Below are positions 28,451-36,954 of a DNA stretch of 64,000 nt, piece after piece. The stretch is taken from contig NZ_CP054143.1 of NCBI RefSeq assembly GCF_013284055.1, forward strand, positions 1,116,001 to 1,180,000, given 5' to 3'. Under the pieces are notes generated by a model. The model had not been told where the DNA came from and searched no databases. It worked only from the letters and a program-made list of their open reading frames with translations. The position numbers were made by a program, and so were the translations under genes. How positions within the stretch are numbered: the stretch's first letter is position 1; every line of letters begins with the position of its first letter. This DNA comes from Deefgea piscis. GTDB taxonomy: Bacteria; Pseudomonadota; Gammaproteobacteria; Burkholderiales; Chitinibacteraceae.

Positions 28451-28918
28451 TTAAAACCAAGCGCCGCCATGCGCCCCCACTACGCCAGCACCAACGGTGA
28501 GCAAACTGAGCGCGAGTAAAGCGTAATGCAATCGCTGCAACAAGCGCATCGTAGCCGCTGAATCAAGCTGTGCTTTGCGCTTTAACCAGCCATGTATCAG
28601 CCACGGTTCCAGCACAAACAACATCAACGTGAAGATACCCCACGTGACAATCATCGCCCACAGCCACCAGGTATCGGCCAAGCGCGACCAAGCATTGCTG
28701 AGATACAGCATCGCCAAGCCCGAAATCAGCACAATTTGCGTACTCAATTTGGCCTGCAGCCCAAAACGATGCTCTAGCTTTTCAAACAAAGCATAATCAT
28801 TACCGCTGCGGCGCAGCGCCGGAATCAGAATCGTCGTCACAAAGGCCACACCACCAATCCACAACACCACGCCCAACACATGCAGCCCACGCCACAGCGC
28901 GTAATCATTGATCGTCAT
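28451..28918 (-). CDS. Conserved four-helix membrane protein (CopD/HemJ-like fold)
   Basis: A 155-residue protein with four hydrophobic helices. Conserved-looking histidines occur in LWRGLHVLGVVLWIGGVAFV near the N-terminus and in RLHYALLALSLLTVGAG near the C-terminus, resembling the small CopD/HemJ-type haem- or metal-linked membrane proteins. It is found in the ruvC-ruvA interval in the same direction. Because hemJ is present separately at 63.2 kb, this is unlikely to be the haem enzyme. A role in copper or haem handling is only a guess. Confidence 0.78.
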   Translation of the reverse strand: MTINDYALWRGLHVLGVVLWIGGVAFVTTILIPALRRSGNDYALFEKLEHRFGLQAKLSTQIVLISGLAMLYLSNAWSRLADTWWLWAMIVTWGIFTLMLFVLEPWLIHGWLKRKAQLDSAATMRLLQRLHYALLALSLLTVGAGVVGAHGGAWF

Positions 28919-28977
28919 AGGTTTGGCCTCTAGGCGTTGTGAATAAATGGTTATGCAGATATACCTGTATATATTTG

Positions 28978-29182
28978 GTGTCGTTCAGATGAGGTGTTGA
29001 TGGTGGTTAAAGCATCGCGGCATTCCCTCTCCCTTGATGGGAGAGGGCTAGGGTGAGGGTGATACGCCGGCGCACCGCTCAACACCCCCATCCCACCCTT
29101 CCCCCATCAAGGGGGAAGGCGCTGCAGTCGCGCAACTCAAGCAGTGGTGATTTAATGCATCAACACCAAATCTGAACATGCC
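28978..29182. repeat. Terminal-inverted-repeat element with a different interior, copy 2
   Basis: Ends GTTCAGATGAGGTGTTGATG (28983-29002) and CATCAACACCAAATCTGAAC (29158-29177) are inverted repeats with 18 of 20 matches. They belong to the same family as the ends of the 26649-26945 element. The interior is different: it holds CCCTCTCCCTTGATGGGAGA followed by GGGCTAGGGTGAGGGTG, a repeat type met in intergenic regions of many proteobacteria, and its inverse CCCCCATCAAGGGGG. It ends four bases before the ruvC stop codon. Confidence 0.72.
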
Positions 29183-29185
29183 ACA

Positions 29186-29707
29186 CTACGCCATGCGGCC
29201 GCGTTTCATTGAGAGTTGATATTCCATCAACTTTTTGGCAATACCGCCGCTGTGTTGGGCGTGAGTGAGAGCGACGCCGAGCGCGTCGGCGGCGTCGGCT
29301 TGCGGTACGCCCGATAGGCGCAAATGCCGCTGCACCATCAGGCCAACTTGTTCTTTATCAGCATGGCCATTGCCGACCACCGCTTGTTTAACTTGCAGCG
29401 CGGTGTAGTCGGCCACTGGCAGGTTGGCCAATACCAGGGCCGCCACCGCAGCGCCGCGTGCTTGGCCGAGCATCAACGTCGCGGCAGGGTTGACGTTGAC
29501 GAACACTTGTTCCACCGCCGATTCATCGGGCTGATAGGTGCGGATAATTTCGGCGATGCCGTCGAGGATAATTTTAATCCGCTCAGGCAGCGGGCCGCCT
29601 TGGGTTTTGATACAGCCCGATGCCACATAAATACGATTTTGCCCCACCACATCAATCACGCCAAAACCAGTGGTGCGGGAACCTGGGTCGATGCCAAGGA
29701 TACGCAT
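29186..29707 (-). CDS. ruvC: Holliday junction resolvase RuvC
   Basis: Dimeric endonuclease that cuts junctions processed by RuvAB. The 173-residue protein has the four acidic residues: Asp in [17 protein letters not shown] (residue 7), Glu in SAVEQVFVN, and the Asp pair in [15 protein letters not shown]. The [13 protein letters not shown] segment is also typical. Its ATG overlaps the stop of the upstream TonB-like gene by one base (TGATG). Length is normal. Confidence 0.97.
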   Translation of the reverse strand: MRILGIDPGSRTTGFGVIDVVGQNRIYVASGCIKTQGGPLPERIKIILDGIAEIIRTYQPDESAVEQVFVNVNPAATLMLGQARGAAVAALVLANLPVADYTALQVKQAVVGNGHADKEQVGLMVQRHLRLSGVPQADAADALGVALTHAQHSGGIAKKLMEYQLSMKRGRMA

Positions 29708-30570
29708 CAGTTAATCGATGTCGCTTGGCGCTCAAACGTCCACGTGCGGGTAATCACGAGAATTTGAGCGGGTTTACCAGCAGCGTCGAGCATATCGGGC
29801 GGCAGTTTTTTAAACGGCGATGACATTTTTAAAATCCGCACCGCCGCAGCGTCTAATTGCGAATTCCCCGAGGATTTATCAATCTCGGTATGCAGCAAAC
29901 GACCATCGGCAGCAATTTCTACCGTGACGCGTAGCTGGCCATAGATTTTATTGCCATGGCTGTCGACCGGATAAGCCAGCGTGCCGACTTTCTCGATTCT
30001 TTGTCGCCAATCGTCCATATATACCGCCACGCTAGTTTGTCTGGCGCGCGCGCCGACAAAAGCTTTACGCGGTTTACTTTGATAATCGTGATTTTGCTTA
30101 TCGATTTGCGCGGCTAAACCGGCCATTTTTAGATCTTGCTGCTTGCGGGTTTCTGCCGCCTGCCCCTGACCTTGCTGCTGATCGGGGCTATTTTTGCCGG
30201 CGTTACTCAAGCTAGGATTATTTTTTAGTTGGGTTAATAGCTGCTCAGCGCGCGCTTCCAGCTGCTTTTGCTGCGATTCGATTTGCTCTAACTCAGGTGA
30301 TGGCACACGGCTATCGGCAGGCAACGGTGATTTCACCCGATGATTAGCAGCATCGGTATTGCCCCCGCCATCAAGATCGGCTTGCGCTTCAACGTCGGTT
30401 TTCGTTGGCCGAGTTTTGGTTTTTTGATTCACCAGCACAATATCCAAGGGCTGTTGCGATAAAAACTGCCGTGGATCGGGCATCACAAATTTGATGCCAA
30501 AAATTGGAAAGGCATGCGCAATGATTGAAAAACCAATGGCCATTGCCATAAAACGCTCCCGCCGATCCAT
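29707..30570 (-). CDS. TonB-like energy-transducing protein
   Basis: A 287-residue protein with one N-terminal membrane helix (about residues 8-30: [20 protein letters not shown]). A charged, partly coiled-coil periplasmic stretch ([20 protein letters not shown]) and a C-terminal TonB-type domain ([20 protein letters not shown], then [14 protein letters not shown]) follow. No ExbB/ExbD genes are adjacent. TolA is encoded elsewhere in the window with its own operon, so this is a second TonB/TolA-like protein. It overlaps ruvC by one base. A specific receptor partner is not visible. Confidence 0.85.
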   Translation of the reverse strand: MDRRERFMAMAIGFSIIAHAFPIFGIKFVMPDPRQFLSQQPLDIVLVNQKTKTRPTKTDVEAQADLDGGGNTDAANHRVKSPLPADSRVPSPELEQIESQQKQLEARAEQLLTQLKNNPSLSNAGKNSPDQQQGQGQAAETRKQQDLKMAGLAAQIDKQNHDYQSKPRKAFVGARARQTSVAVYMDDWRQRIEKVGTLAYPVDSHGNKIYGQLRVTVEIAADGRLLHTEIDKSSGNSQLDAAAVRILKMSSPFKKLPPDMLDAAGKPAQILVITRTWTFERQATSIN

Positions 30571-30702
30571 TTTCTATTCCTAATCTAAACCCAAGCTTTA
30601 ACCGCGCGAGTGTAGCACAGCCGACACTCGGCTTACGCAGCACCCTAGGTTTAGAGGAAGCGGAGTAGAATAAAGGAAACACTTATTTCTTTAAGGGATT
30701 CG

Positions 30703-31008
30703 ATGATGTTGCGACTGATATTAATTTCTGCCTTACTGGCTACGCCCGCACTTGCGGCTGATGATGGCGCAAAAGTGGCGGCAAAATACAACTGTTTGGC
30801 ATGTCATTCAATCGATAAAAAGATTGTTGGTCCATCGTATAAAGAGGTCGCTGCCAAGTACAAAGGGCAAAAAGGCGCCGAAGAAATGTTGATGGCTGAA
30901 GTCCGCAAAGGCTTGCCAGGCGGCAAATGGGGGCCGATTCCGATGCCAGCACAGCAAATTGATGATAAAGATTTACGCACTATCATTCGCTGGGTTTTAG
31001 CGCAATAA
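30703..31008 (+). CDS. Small periplasmic cytochrome c (class I)
   Basis: A 101-residue monohaem cytochrome with signal peptide (MLRLILISALLATPALAAD), haem-attachment motif NCLACHS (CxxCH) shortly after cleavage, and the axial-methionine candidate in GPIPMPAQQI near residue 86. The size and the KKIVGPSYKEVAAKYKG segment fit the c551/c552 group that carries electrons to terminal oxidases or peroxidases. It begins at ATG 30703 or 30706, preceded by TTAAGGGA. It stands alone, divergent from the TonB-like gene. Confidence 0.93.
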   Translation: MMLRLILISALLATPALAADDGAKVAAKYNCLACHSIDKKIVGPSYKEVAAKYKGQKGAEEMLMAEVRKGLPGGKWGPIPMPAQQIDDKDLRTIIRWVLAQ

Positions 31009-31160
31009 GACAAAAGATTAACAAAAGTGTGATAAATGGTGTATTGCATAACAATGCGTTGTTGATTAAGCTGCTTCCCCATTTACTGTTTCATCATATG
31101 TAAGCGCTGATCAGCAGCGATTACCTCAGTAATGGTTTACAGATAAGCGAGAAGAGAAAC

Positions 31161-31577
31161 ATGGCCAAGCTCACAGAACAAGACATCATCAACTGGAAAG
31201 GTTCAGAAGATGATTATATGAATGCGGACCAACTCGAGTTTTTTCGCGAGCGTTTGGTGCAAATGAAGGAAGAATTGGTCGCCAACGCGACACAAACCAC
31301 CAATCATTTGCAAGAACAAGAAGCCACCCCTGATCCGGCGGACCGCGCAACACTCGAAGAAGAATACGCACTTGAACTGCGTACCCGTGATCGTGAACGC
31401 AAATTGCTGTTGAAAATCGACTCAACGCTGCGCAATATTGACGCCAACAACTACGGTTTTTGTGAAGACACTGGCGAACCAATCGGTTTATTGCGCCTCT
31501 TGGCTCGTCCAACAGCGTCTTTAACCGTTGAAGCGCAAGAGCGCCGCGAACGCCAGAAAAAGCAATACGCAGACTAA
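31161..31577 (+). CDS. dksA: DksA-family RNA polymerase-binding regulator with incomplete zinc site
   Basis: DksA binds the RNA polymerase secondary channel and works with ppGpp to adjust transcription. The 138-residue protein has a long coiled coil with acidic tip motif DPADRATLEEE (about residues 58-68) and the C-terminal globule GFCEDTGEPIGLLRLLARPT. Only one cysteine of the usual four-cysteine zinc finger remains (GFCEDTG); the later pair is replaced by T and E in ASLTVEAQERRE. This zinc-free form is known in alpha- and betaproteobacteria. The Fur-family gene starts one base after its stop. Confidence 0.94.
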   Translation: MAKLTEQDIINWKGSEDDYMNADQLEFFRERLVQMKEELVANATQTTNHLQEQEATPDPADRATLEEEYALELRTRDRERKLLLKIDSTLRNIDANNYGFCEDTGEPIGLLRLLARPTASLTVEAQERRERQKKQYAD

Positions 31578-31578
31578 A

Positions 31579-31992
31579 ATGAATAAGACAGCGCAAGCGC
31601 AAGCGAGCGAACTGATCAAACAAACCCGCGCGCGCGTCACCGCAGCGCGGGTTAATATTTTGGCCGTTCTACTCACCGCCCAACGCCCGTTGTCACACCA
31701 AGATGTATTAACCACGCTCGATCCCGATGCCGATCGGGTGACGGTGTATCGCGTACTCGATTGGCTAACCGACATGGCTTTGGCGCATAAACTCGCCGGC
31801 GACGATCGCGTTTGGCGTTTTTCGGTCGCATCCAAACCCCATCAACACGCGCATTTTCAATGCACCCGCTGCGGGCGCTTTTACTGCCTTGAACATGTCA
31901 GCACCGATTTATCCCTCACCGTTCCAGCGCAATTTTTAATCGACGCGGTTGAAATCACCGTCAAAGGCGTCTGCGCCAGTTGTTTAAAATAA
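31579..31992 (+). CDS. Fur-family metalloregulator, Zur-like
   Basis: A 137-residue Fur-family repressor. The winged-helix N-terminus contains AARVNILAVLLTAQRPLSHQ and DRVTVYRVLDWLTDMALAHK. The structural zinc site is CTRCGRFYCLE plus CASC at the C-terminus, and metal-ligand histidines occur in KPHQHAHFQC. The weak regulatory-site histidine cluster and the CxxCG spacing suggest the Zur branch, but Fur-type function cannot be excluded. The ATG at 31579 lies one base after the dksA stop; an extension back to 31528 would overlap dksA. Pairing with a zinc-free DksA makes a zinc-related role plausible. Confidence 0.88.
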   Translation: MNKTAQAQASELIKQTRARVTAARVNILAVLLTAQRPLSHQDVLTTLDPDADRVTVYRVLDWLTDMALAHKLAGDDRVWRFSVASKPHQHAHFQCTRCGRFYCLEHVSTDLSLTVPAQFLIDAVEITVKGVCASCLK

Positions 31993-32240
31993 GCCCGCGC
32001 TCTGCCGATTACCGCACCCGACTGATTCGTATTGCCCTCTTTGATACTACCTATGGTTTTGTAGCGCGCACCTTGGCGTACGCAGTGGCGATGATTTGGC
32101 GCAAGTCGAGGCCGATGAATTAGCGATGGTATCCGCGTGCGCAAACCCTAAGGCTTGGCACACCCTGCACATTTAATGAAGCAACACCTTTGCAGGCTTT
32201 AATGGATATTTCCTTGAACTGACTAGCATTAGTCTTTAAT
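31993..32240. other. Non-coding spacer with repeat fragment
   Basis: No gene seen. CGCGTGCGCAAACCCTAAGG at 32130-32149 recurs inverted at about 42227-42246, so part of this spacer is dispersed repeat. The remainder shows nothing recognisable. Confidence 0.4.
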
Positions 32241-32297
32241 CTAGGGCCTGTTGACGATTGGTTTACCCGCAAAAAATTCAACGTCAACAGGCCCTAG
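32241..32297. repeat. Palindromic element upstream of aroG
   Basis: CTAGGGCCTGTTGACG (32241-32256) is exactly repeated inverted at 32282-32297, with a 25-base loop. A related left half occurs at 39296-39325. It may be a small mobile palindrome. It could also act as a terminator, since CCTTTT follows at 32299. Confidence 0.8.
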
Positions 32298-32350
32298 GCC
32301 TTTTCTAAGAATAAATGCCGTCATGGCAGCCGCTGGCAGGGAAAGATCAC

Positions 32351-33409
32351 ATGCAATACCAAACCGACGACGTCCGTATCCGCGAAATTAAAGAATTACT
32401 ACCGCCAGTGGCTGTGATTGAAAAATATCCAGTCAACGAGCTGGCTTCCACCGCGGTGTTTGAAACGCGCCAAGCGATTCATCACATGCTCACTGGCAAA
32501 GATGATCGCCTCTTAGTCATCATTGGCCCATGCTCGATTCACGATCCAAAATCGGCGATTGAATATGGTCAGCGCTTAGTCAAACTGCGTGAACAATATA
32601 AAGATCACCTTGAAATTGTCATGCGCGTTTACTTTGAAAAGCCGCGCACCACCGTCGGCTGGAAAGGACTGATTAACGATCCATTCCTTAATGGCAGCTT
32701 CAATATCAATGAAGGCCTACGCATTGCGCGTAAATTATTGGTCGATTTAAACAATCTCGGTCTACCGACTGCCGGTGAGTTTCTCGACATGATCACGCCG
32801 CAATACGTGGCTGATTTAATGAGCTGGGGCGCGATTGGCGCGCGCACTACCGAATCACAAGTGCATCGCGAACTGGCATCGGGCTTGTCTTGCCCAGTTG
32901 GCTTTAAAAACGGCACCGATGGCAATCTTAAAATTGCTTTTGACGCCATTAAATCAGCTGGTCAGCCGCATCATTTCTTGTCGGTCACCAAATACGGTCA
33001 TTCAGCGATTGTTGGCACCGGTGGCAATCCAGATTGTCACGTGATTTTGCGCGGCGGCAAAACGCCTAATTACGAAGAAAGCCATGTGCGCGCTGCCGCT
33101 GAAGAACTCAGCAAAGCCGGTTTAGCCCCGAAAATCATGATCGACTTTAGCCACGGCAATAGCAGCAAAGACTATCGCCGCCAAAGCGTGGTTTGCGCTG
33201 ACACTTGCGCCCAAATCGCCGCCGGCAGTGCCGCGATTTTTGGCGTGATGGTCGAAAGCCATTTGATTGAAGGCCGCCAAGACGATGGCGCGGGCAAAGA
33301 ACTCACTTACGGTCAATCGATTACCGATGCCTGTATCGGCTGGGACACCACCGAAACGGTACTGAGCGATCTAGCCCAAGCCGTCGCCCAGCGCCGCGCT
33401 TTGGCTTAA
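32351..33409 (+). CDS. aroG: 3-deoxy-7-phosphoheptulonate synthase (DAHP synthase, class I)
   Basis: First enzyme of the shikimate pathway: condenses phosphoenolpyruvate and erythrose-4-phosphate. The 352-residue protein carries the AroFGH hallmarks: LLVIIGPCSIHDP near residue 50 (metal-ligand Cys), VMRVYFEKPRTTVGWKGLIN, GARTTESQVHRELASGLSCP, and the C-terminal DFSHGNSSKDYRRQ. It is of the feedback-regulated E. coli type; which aromatic amino acid inhibits it cannot be told. The ATG at 32351 (MQYQTDDVRIRE) is preferred to 32315 because AGGGAAAG precedes it and the family starts there. Confidence 0.95.
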   Translation: MQYQTDDVRIREIKELLPPVAVIEKYPVNELASTAVFETRQAIHHMLTGKDDRLLVIIGPCSIHDPKSAIEYGQRLVKLREQYKDHLEIVMRVYFEKPRTTVGWKGLINDPFLNGSFNINEGLRIARKLLVDLNNLGLPTAGEFLDMITPQYVADLMSWGAIGARTTESQVHRELASGLSCPVGFKNGTDGNLKIAFDAIKSAGQPHHFLSVTKYGHSAIVGTGGNPDCHVILRGGKTPNYEESHVRAAAEELSKAGLAPKIMIDFSHGNSSKDYRRQSVVCADTCAQIAAGSAAIFGVMVESHLIEGRQDDGAGKELTYGQSITDACIGWDTTETVLSDLAQAVAQRRALA

Positions 33410-33448
33410 TTGACGTTGATTTAATCGAAAACTCCGCAAAATTTAAAT

Positions 33449-33491
33449 ACACCCCACAAATTGGAGCAATCCATATTTCTGGGGTGTTTTT
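33449..33491 (+). terminator. Terminator after aroG
   Basis: ACACCCCA and TGGGGTGT form an 8-bp perfect stem followed by TTTTTAT. The loop carries a small inner TGGA/TCCA pairing. Confidence 0.8.
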
Positions 33492-33642
33492 ATATCCAAG
33501 CAAACAATGCAATTCAGAATTTTTCAACGGAATTCAATCAACATTGCGAAAAAATATGACGCCGCACTATTATCAGCGAAAAACAAAGCTAAATGTTAGA
33601 ATCTCGTAAGTTGGACTCTAATCAAAATGCTTTGGAAAAAAA

Positions 33643-34311
33643 ATGAATTATCGCTCAATGTCATATGCAGTAATCCTTTTGGCCGCATTCAGCGGATGTG
33701 CTACTGAACAGTCGCGCAATTTACCGATCACACAAGTGACCAGTGCAAATACGGTTTATACCGGCCAGCGCGCACCAATTGCAGTAGGTAAATTTGATAA
33801 TCGTTCCAGCTATATGCGCGGTGTCTTTGCTGGAAAGGTGGATCAACTTGGTAGCCAAGCTAAAACAATTTTAATTACTCATTTACAGCAAACAGGACGA
33901 TTTACAGTTCTTGAGCGAGAAAATCTCGCAGAATTAGAGCAAGAAACTAATTTTAAAAACAAGAAACAGAAACTAAAAGGGGCTGATTATATTGTCACTG
34001 GTGATGTAACAGAATTTGGTCGAAAAGAAATCGGTGACATGCAGCTTTTTGGTTTACTCGGTCGTGGTAAATCTCAAATTGCTTATGCAAAAGTAAATTT
34101 AAATATCGTTAATACCGAAACGGCTGAAGTAGTTTACTCAGCCCAAGGCGCTGGTGAATATGAACTCAACAATCGTGAAGTCCTTGGCTTTGGTGGCACC
34201 GCGAGTTATGACTCAACGTTGAACGGTAAAGTGCTTGATTTAGCCATTCGTGAATCAGTGAACAATTTGGTTAAAGGCATTGAATCAGGTGCTTGGCAGC
34301 CAAACAAATAA
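33643..34311 (+). CDS. CsgG-family outer-membrane lipoprotein
   Basis: A 222-residue lipoprotein: signal ends AVILLAAFSGC (lipobox), and the mature part has the CsgG/curli-transport fold features PIAVGKFDNRSSY, TILITHLQQTGRFTVLEREN and GADYIVTGDVTEFG. It is first of three lipoprotein genes in a row (this, DUF4810, GNA1162), an arrangement also found in Neisseria meningitidis. No curli subunit genes are nearby, so a secretion channel for curli is unlikely; the family also includes envelope lipoproteins of unknown purpose. Its weak upstream ribosome site is GGAAAAAAA. Confidence 0.88.
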   Translation: MNYRSMSYAVILLAAFSGCATEQSRNLPITQVTSANTVYTGQRAPIAVGKFDNRSSYMRGVFAGKVDQLGSQAKTILITHLQQTGRFTVLERENLAELEQETNFKNKKQKLKGADYIVTGDVTEFGRKEIGDMQLFGLLGRGKSQIAYAKVNLNIVNTETAEVVYSAQGAGEYELNNREVLGFGGTASYDSTLNGKVLDLAIRESVNNLVKGIESGAWQPNK

Positions 34312-34334
34312 CTTTTGATCAAGGTATAAACACG

Positions 34335-34703
34335 ATGAAAACCATGGTATTCAAACGCGTCACATGCTGGAGTAGTGTGCTTATTTTAGGCGTCTTAATG
34401 GGTTGTGCTACACCACAAAAACCACTCTATAGCTGGGGCAGTTATCAAAAAGAGGTTTATGCTTATTTTAAAAATACGCAGTCAAGCCCAGCCGAGCAAA
34501 TCATTGCATTAGAACAGCAAGAGCAAAAAGCCAAAGCGCAAGGCTTGGCAGTTCCTCCCGGCTTTCATGCACATTTAGGTATGCTTTACGCTAATTCAGG
34601 TCAAATCGATAAAGTGCAGCAACAATTTGAAAATGAAAAACTGCTTTATCCTGAATCAACAACCTATATGAATTTTTTACTTCTCAATCTAAATAAAAAA
34701 TAA
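34335..34703 (+). CDS. DUF4810-type lipoprotein
   Basis: A 122-residue lipoprotein with signal and lipobox (VLILGVLMGCA). The mature part contains the LYSWGSYQKEVYAYFK and HLGMLYANSGQIDKVQQQFE segments characteristic of DUF4810; the second looks like one TPR hairpin. The ATG at 34335 follows CAAGGT at correct distance, 23 bases after the CsgG-like gene. It is conserved between CsgG-like and GNA1162-like genes in Neisseria. It probably acts in the same outer-membrane or periplasmic complex; the biochemical role is unknown. Confidence 0.87.
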   Translation: MKTMVFKRVTCWSSVLILGVLMGCATPQKPLYSWGSYQKEVYAYFKNTQSSPAEQIIALEQQEQKAKAQGLAVPPGFHAHLGMLYANSGQIDKVQQQFENEKLLYPESTTYMNFLLLNLNKK

Positions 34704-34715
34704 TTGGATACAGTG

Positions 34716-35372
34716 ATGAAGAGAACGATCAAGCTCGCATTAACACTGCTAATTGCCTTATTGGCAACGGCATGTGCTCATCAGCCCGTACCTTATGACT
34801 ACACGGCGCTAAAAAAAAATAAACCTAAATCAATTTTAGTTTTACCTCCAGTCAATTCATCTCCGGATATAAATGCTAGTTATAGCGTACTGTCGCATCT
34901 GACTTTGCCATTAGCTGAATCAGGCTACTACGTTTATCCCGTCGCCGTCGTGAATGAAACCTTTAAACAAAATGGTTTGGTTCACCCAAATGAGATTCAA
35001 TCTGTTGAAGCAGCCAAATTAGTAGAAATATTTGGTGCTGACACAGCACTGTATATCGACGTAGTAAAATACGGCACCAGCTATAACATTATCAGCAGCG
35101 ATGTCGTCGTTTCTGCCAATGCCAAACTGATGGATTTACGCACAGGAGAAATGCTTTGGAACGGTAGTGCCACGGCCTCTAGCGCAGAAAACCAAGCGGC
35201 AAGTAGCAGTCTTATTGCGCTCTTAGTTACTGCCGTCGTAAATCAAATTATCAACACAACCACCGATCAAAGCCATGTGATGGCGGGTGTTACTAGTTAT
35301 CGCCTATTAAATCCTAATCGAGTGAATGGACTGCTTTATGGCCCACGTTCACCTAACTATGGCTTGAATTAA
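34716..35372 (+). CDS. GNA1162-family (DUF799) lipoprotein
   Basis: A 218-residue lipoprotein with signal and lipobox (LALTLLIALLATACA). The mature part has the family segments SILVLPPVNSSPDINASYSV, TLPLAESGYYVYPVAVVNET and GADTALYIDVVKYGTSY. Meningococcal GNA1162 is a surface-associated antigen whose fold resembles the N-terminal domain of TolB and CsgG-like proteins (family knowledge). The ATG at 34716 is chosen; a TTG at 34704 is an alternative. It is last in the trio and followed by a nested hairpin terminator. Confidence 0.9.
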   Translation: MKRTIKLALTLLIALLATACAHQPVPYDYTALKKNKPKSILVLPPVNSSPDINASYSVLSHLTLPLAESGYYVYPVAVVNETFKQNGLVHPNEIQSVEAAKLVEIFGADTALYIDVVKYGTSYNIISSDVVVSANAKLMDLRTGEMLWNGSATASSAENQAASSSLIALLVTAVVNQIINTTTDQSHVMAGVTSYRLLNPNRVNGLLYGPRSPNYGLN

Positions 35373-35383
35373 GCGAATAATGT

Positions 35384-35445
35384 ACCCGCACTTGCCAGAT
35401 AGTAATCTCAAAGTATTACTATCTGGCCTTTTTGGATGTGCGGGT
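35384..35445 (+). terminator. Nested hairpin terminator after the lipoprotein trio
   Basis: Inner stem of 13 perfect pairs (GCCAGATAGTAAT, 35394-35406 with 35415-35427) is followed by CCTTTTTGG. An outer 8-bp stem ACCCGCAC/GTGCGGGT encloses the whole. Confidence 0.8.
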
Positions 35446-35473
35446 AAAGACATACTCACCTGGTACTATTTAA

Positions 35474-36826
35474 TTAGCCCTCATTTTTTAGCCGACGTAG
35501 CTGCTGCCAAAGCACCAAGCCAATCACGCTGCCGAGCAGCATGTTTACCAGCGGCAAGGCGGTGTAAATACCGGTAACGCCCCACCATTGCGGCATCAGC
35601 CATAGTGCCGGGATCAACAGCAATGTTTTACCCAAGGTCCCTACCATCGCCAAGCGCGTTAGCGCCATGGCTTGTAACGCAATCACCCCCACAATCAAGA
35701 TGCCATCAAACGGCAAGGCAAAGAGATGGAGCTGTAAAGCTTCGGTTGCCAACGTGACCAAGGCGGGATCGTTGCCAATATACAGCGATGCAATTGCCGC
35801 CGGAAACAACTGTACGGTAATCAATAGCACCACACTAATCGCCAAACTGACTCGCAAACCGTAGCTTAAAATATGCGCCAAGCGTTTGTCGTCTTTAGCG
35901 CCTGTGGCGTGGCTCAGCAAGGGCTGCATCCCCATCGCCAAACCGTGAATCAGCAAAATAAACACCGCCTCGGTATAACCGGCAATCGCATATGCCGCGA
36001 CATCATTGCCCTTACCGTATTCCAATAGCTGATAATTATGCGCAAACATCAACAGCGCCAAATTACCCTCCATCAATAAGCTCGAAACGCCCAGTTTCAG
36101 CATCGCCGGCATACTGGCCCAATCAGCGCGTAAATCAGCCAGCACCAAGCGTAAATGCGCCATTGGGCTAAAGAAATACACCAAGCCCGCCAGCGTAATA
36201 AAGCCCTCAATCAGCAGCGTGGCCATCGCCGCGCCCGCTAAACCCAGCTGAAAATGCACCAAAAATAGATAATTTAAAGCGATATTGCTCAAGGCACTCA
36301 AAATCACTAACACCGTGGCCAACCTAGGCTGGCCATCATTGCGGATCAAAAAGATCGCCGCAATCTGGCCAATATTCACCACGGCGCCCCATAGCATAAA
36401 CCGCAAATACGAGCGCGCTTCATGCAACACACTCGCCGCATTATCGGCATTTAGTAGCACCAGTATCCGCTCCAACTGGCTGATACCAATGGCGGGTAGC
36501 GCAATACCCAATAGGGCAATGATAATTAGCGTATTGACCAAGGTTTGCCGCGCTGCTGCGGTTTGCCCTGCGCCTTGCAAAATCGAAATCCGCGTTGCCG
36601 CCCCCATGCTGACCATGGTGCCCAAGCCAATCTGCAACATCACAATGGGATACACCAAATTAATCGCCGCCAGCGCATGCGCGCCGACATAACGGCCGAC
36701 AAAAATCCCGTCGATTAAAACATCTAAACTCACCACCAACATCCCGGCGACCGAGGGCAGCACATAGCGCCAAAATTGGCTGTTTGCCGGCAGTTGATTT
36801 AAATCCGCCCTTGCTTGTGACGACAT
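35474..36826 (-). CDS. MATE-family efflux pump
   Basis: A 450-residue inner-membrane protein with about twelve helices in two related halves. It is of the DinF/NorM-like MATE superfamily: FWRYVLPSVAGMLVVSLDVL near the N-terminus, GRYVGAHALAAINLVYPI in helix 2, and the second-half equivalent GKGNDVAAYAIAGYTEAVFI. MATE pumps use proton or sodium gradients to export cationic drugs or metabolites. A TetR-family gene is divergent 128 bases away, with a palindromic candidate operator between the two, so drug-inducible control is likely. Confidence 0.92.
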   Translation of the reverse strand: MSSQARADLNQLPANSQFWRYVLPSVAGMLVVSLDVLIDGIFVGRYVGAHALAAINLVYPIVMLQIGLGTMVSMGAATRISILQGAGQTAAARQTLVNTLIIIALLGIALPAIGISQLERILVLLNADNAASVLHEARSYLRFMLWGAVVNIGQIAAIFLIRNDGQPRLATVLVILSALSNIALNYLFLVHFQLGLAGAAMATLLIEGFITLAGLVYFFSPMAHLRLVLADLRADWASMPAMLKLGVSSLLMEGNLALLMFAHNYQLLEYGKGNDVAAYAIAGYTEAVFILLIHGLAMGMQPLLSHATGAKDDKRLAHILSYGLRVSLAISVVLLITVQLFPAAIASLYIGNDPALVTLATEALQLHLFALPFDGILIVGVIALQAMALTRLAMVGTLGKTLLLIPALWLMPQWWGVTGIYTALPLVNMLLGSVIGLVLWQQLRRLKNEG

Positions 36827-36877
36827 ACAATCTCAATGCACGCAGGGTGCAAAGTCAATAAAGTCGGCATCGTAACA

Positions 36878-36905
36878 TTTAATCAATCACGCACGATTAA
36901 TTAAA
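36878..36905. promoter_or_regulatory. Candidate TetR operator between the MATE and TetR genes
   Basis: TTTAATCAATC and GATTAATTAAA are inverted arms (10 of 11 matches) around ACGCAC, centred between the divergent genes. Size and symmetry are as expected for a TetR/AcrR-dimer site. Binding by the adjacent regulator is inferred. Confidence 0.6.
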
Positions 36906-36954
36906 TTCATGCAATAATTACCGACTGATTAAGCTGGGTTGAACAAGGGTAATC

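Noticed and set aside
28978-29182. tRNA or small RNA gene in the gap before ruvC
   Set aside because: The palindromes are explained by the terminal inverted repeats and the CCCTCTCCC-type repeat; no cloverleaf or anticodon arm is present.
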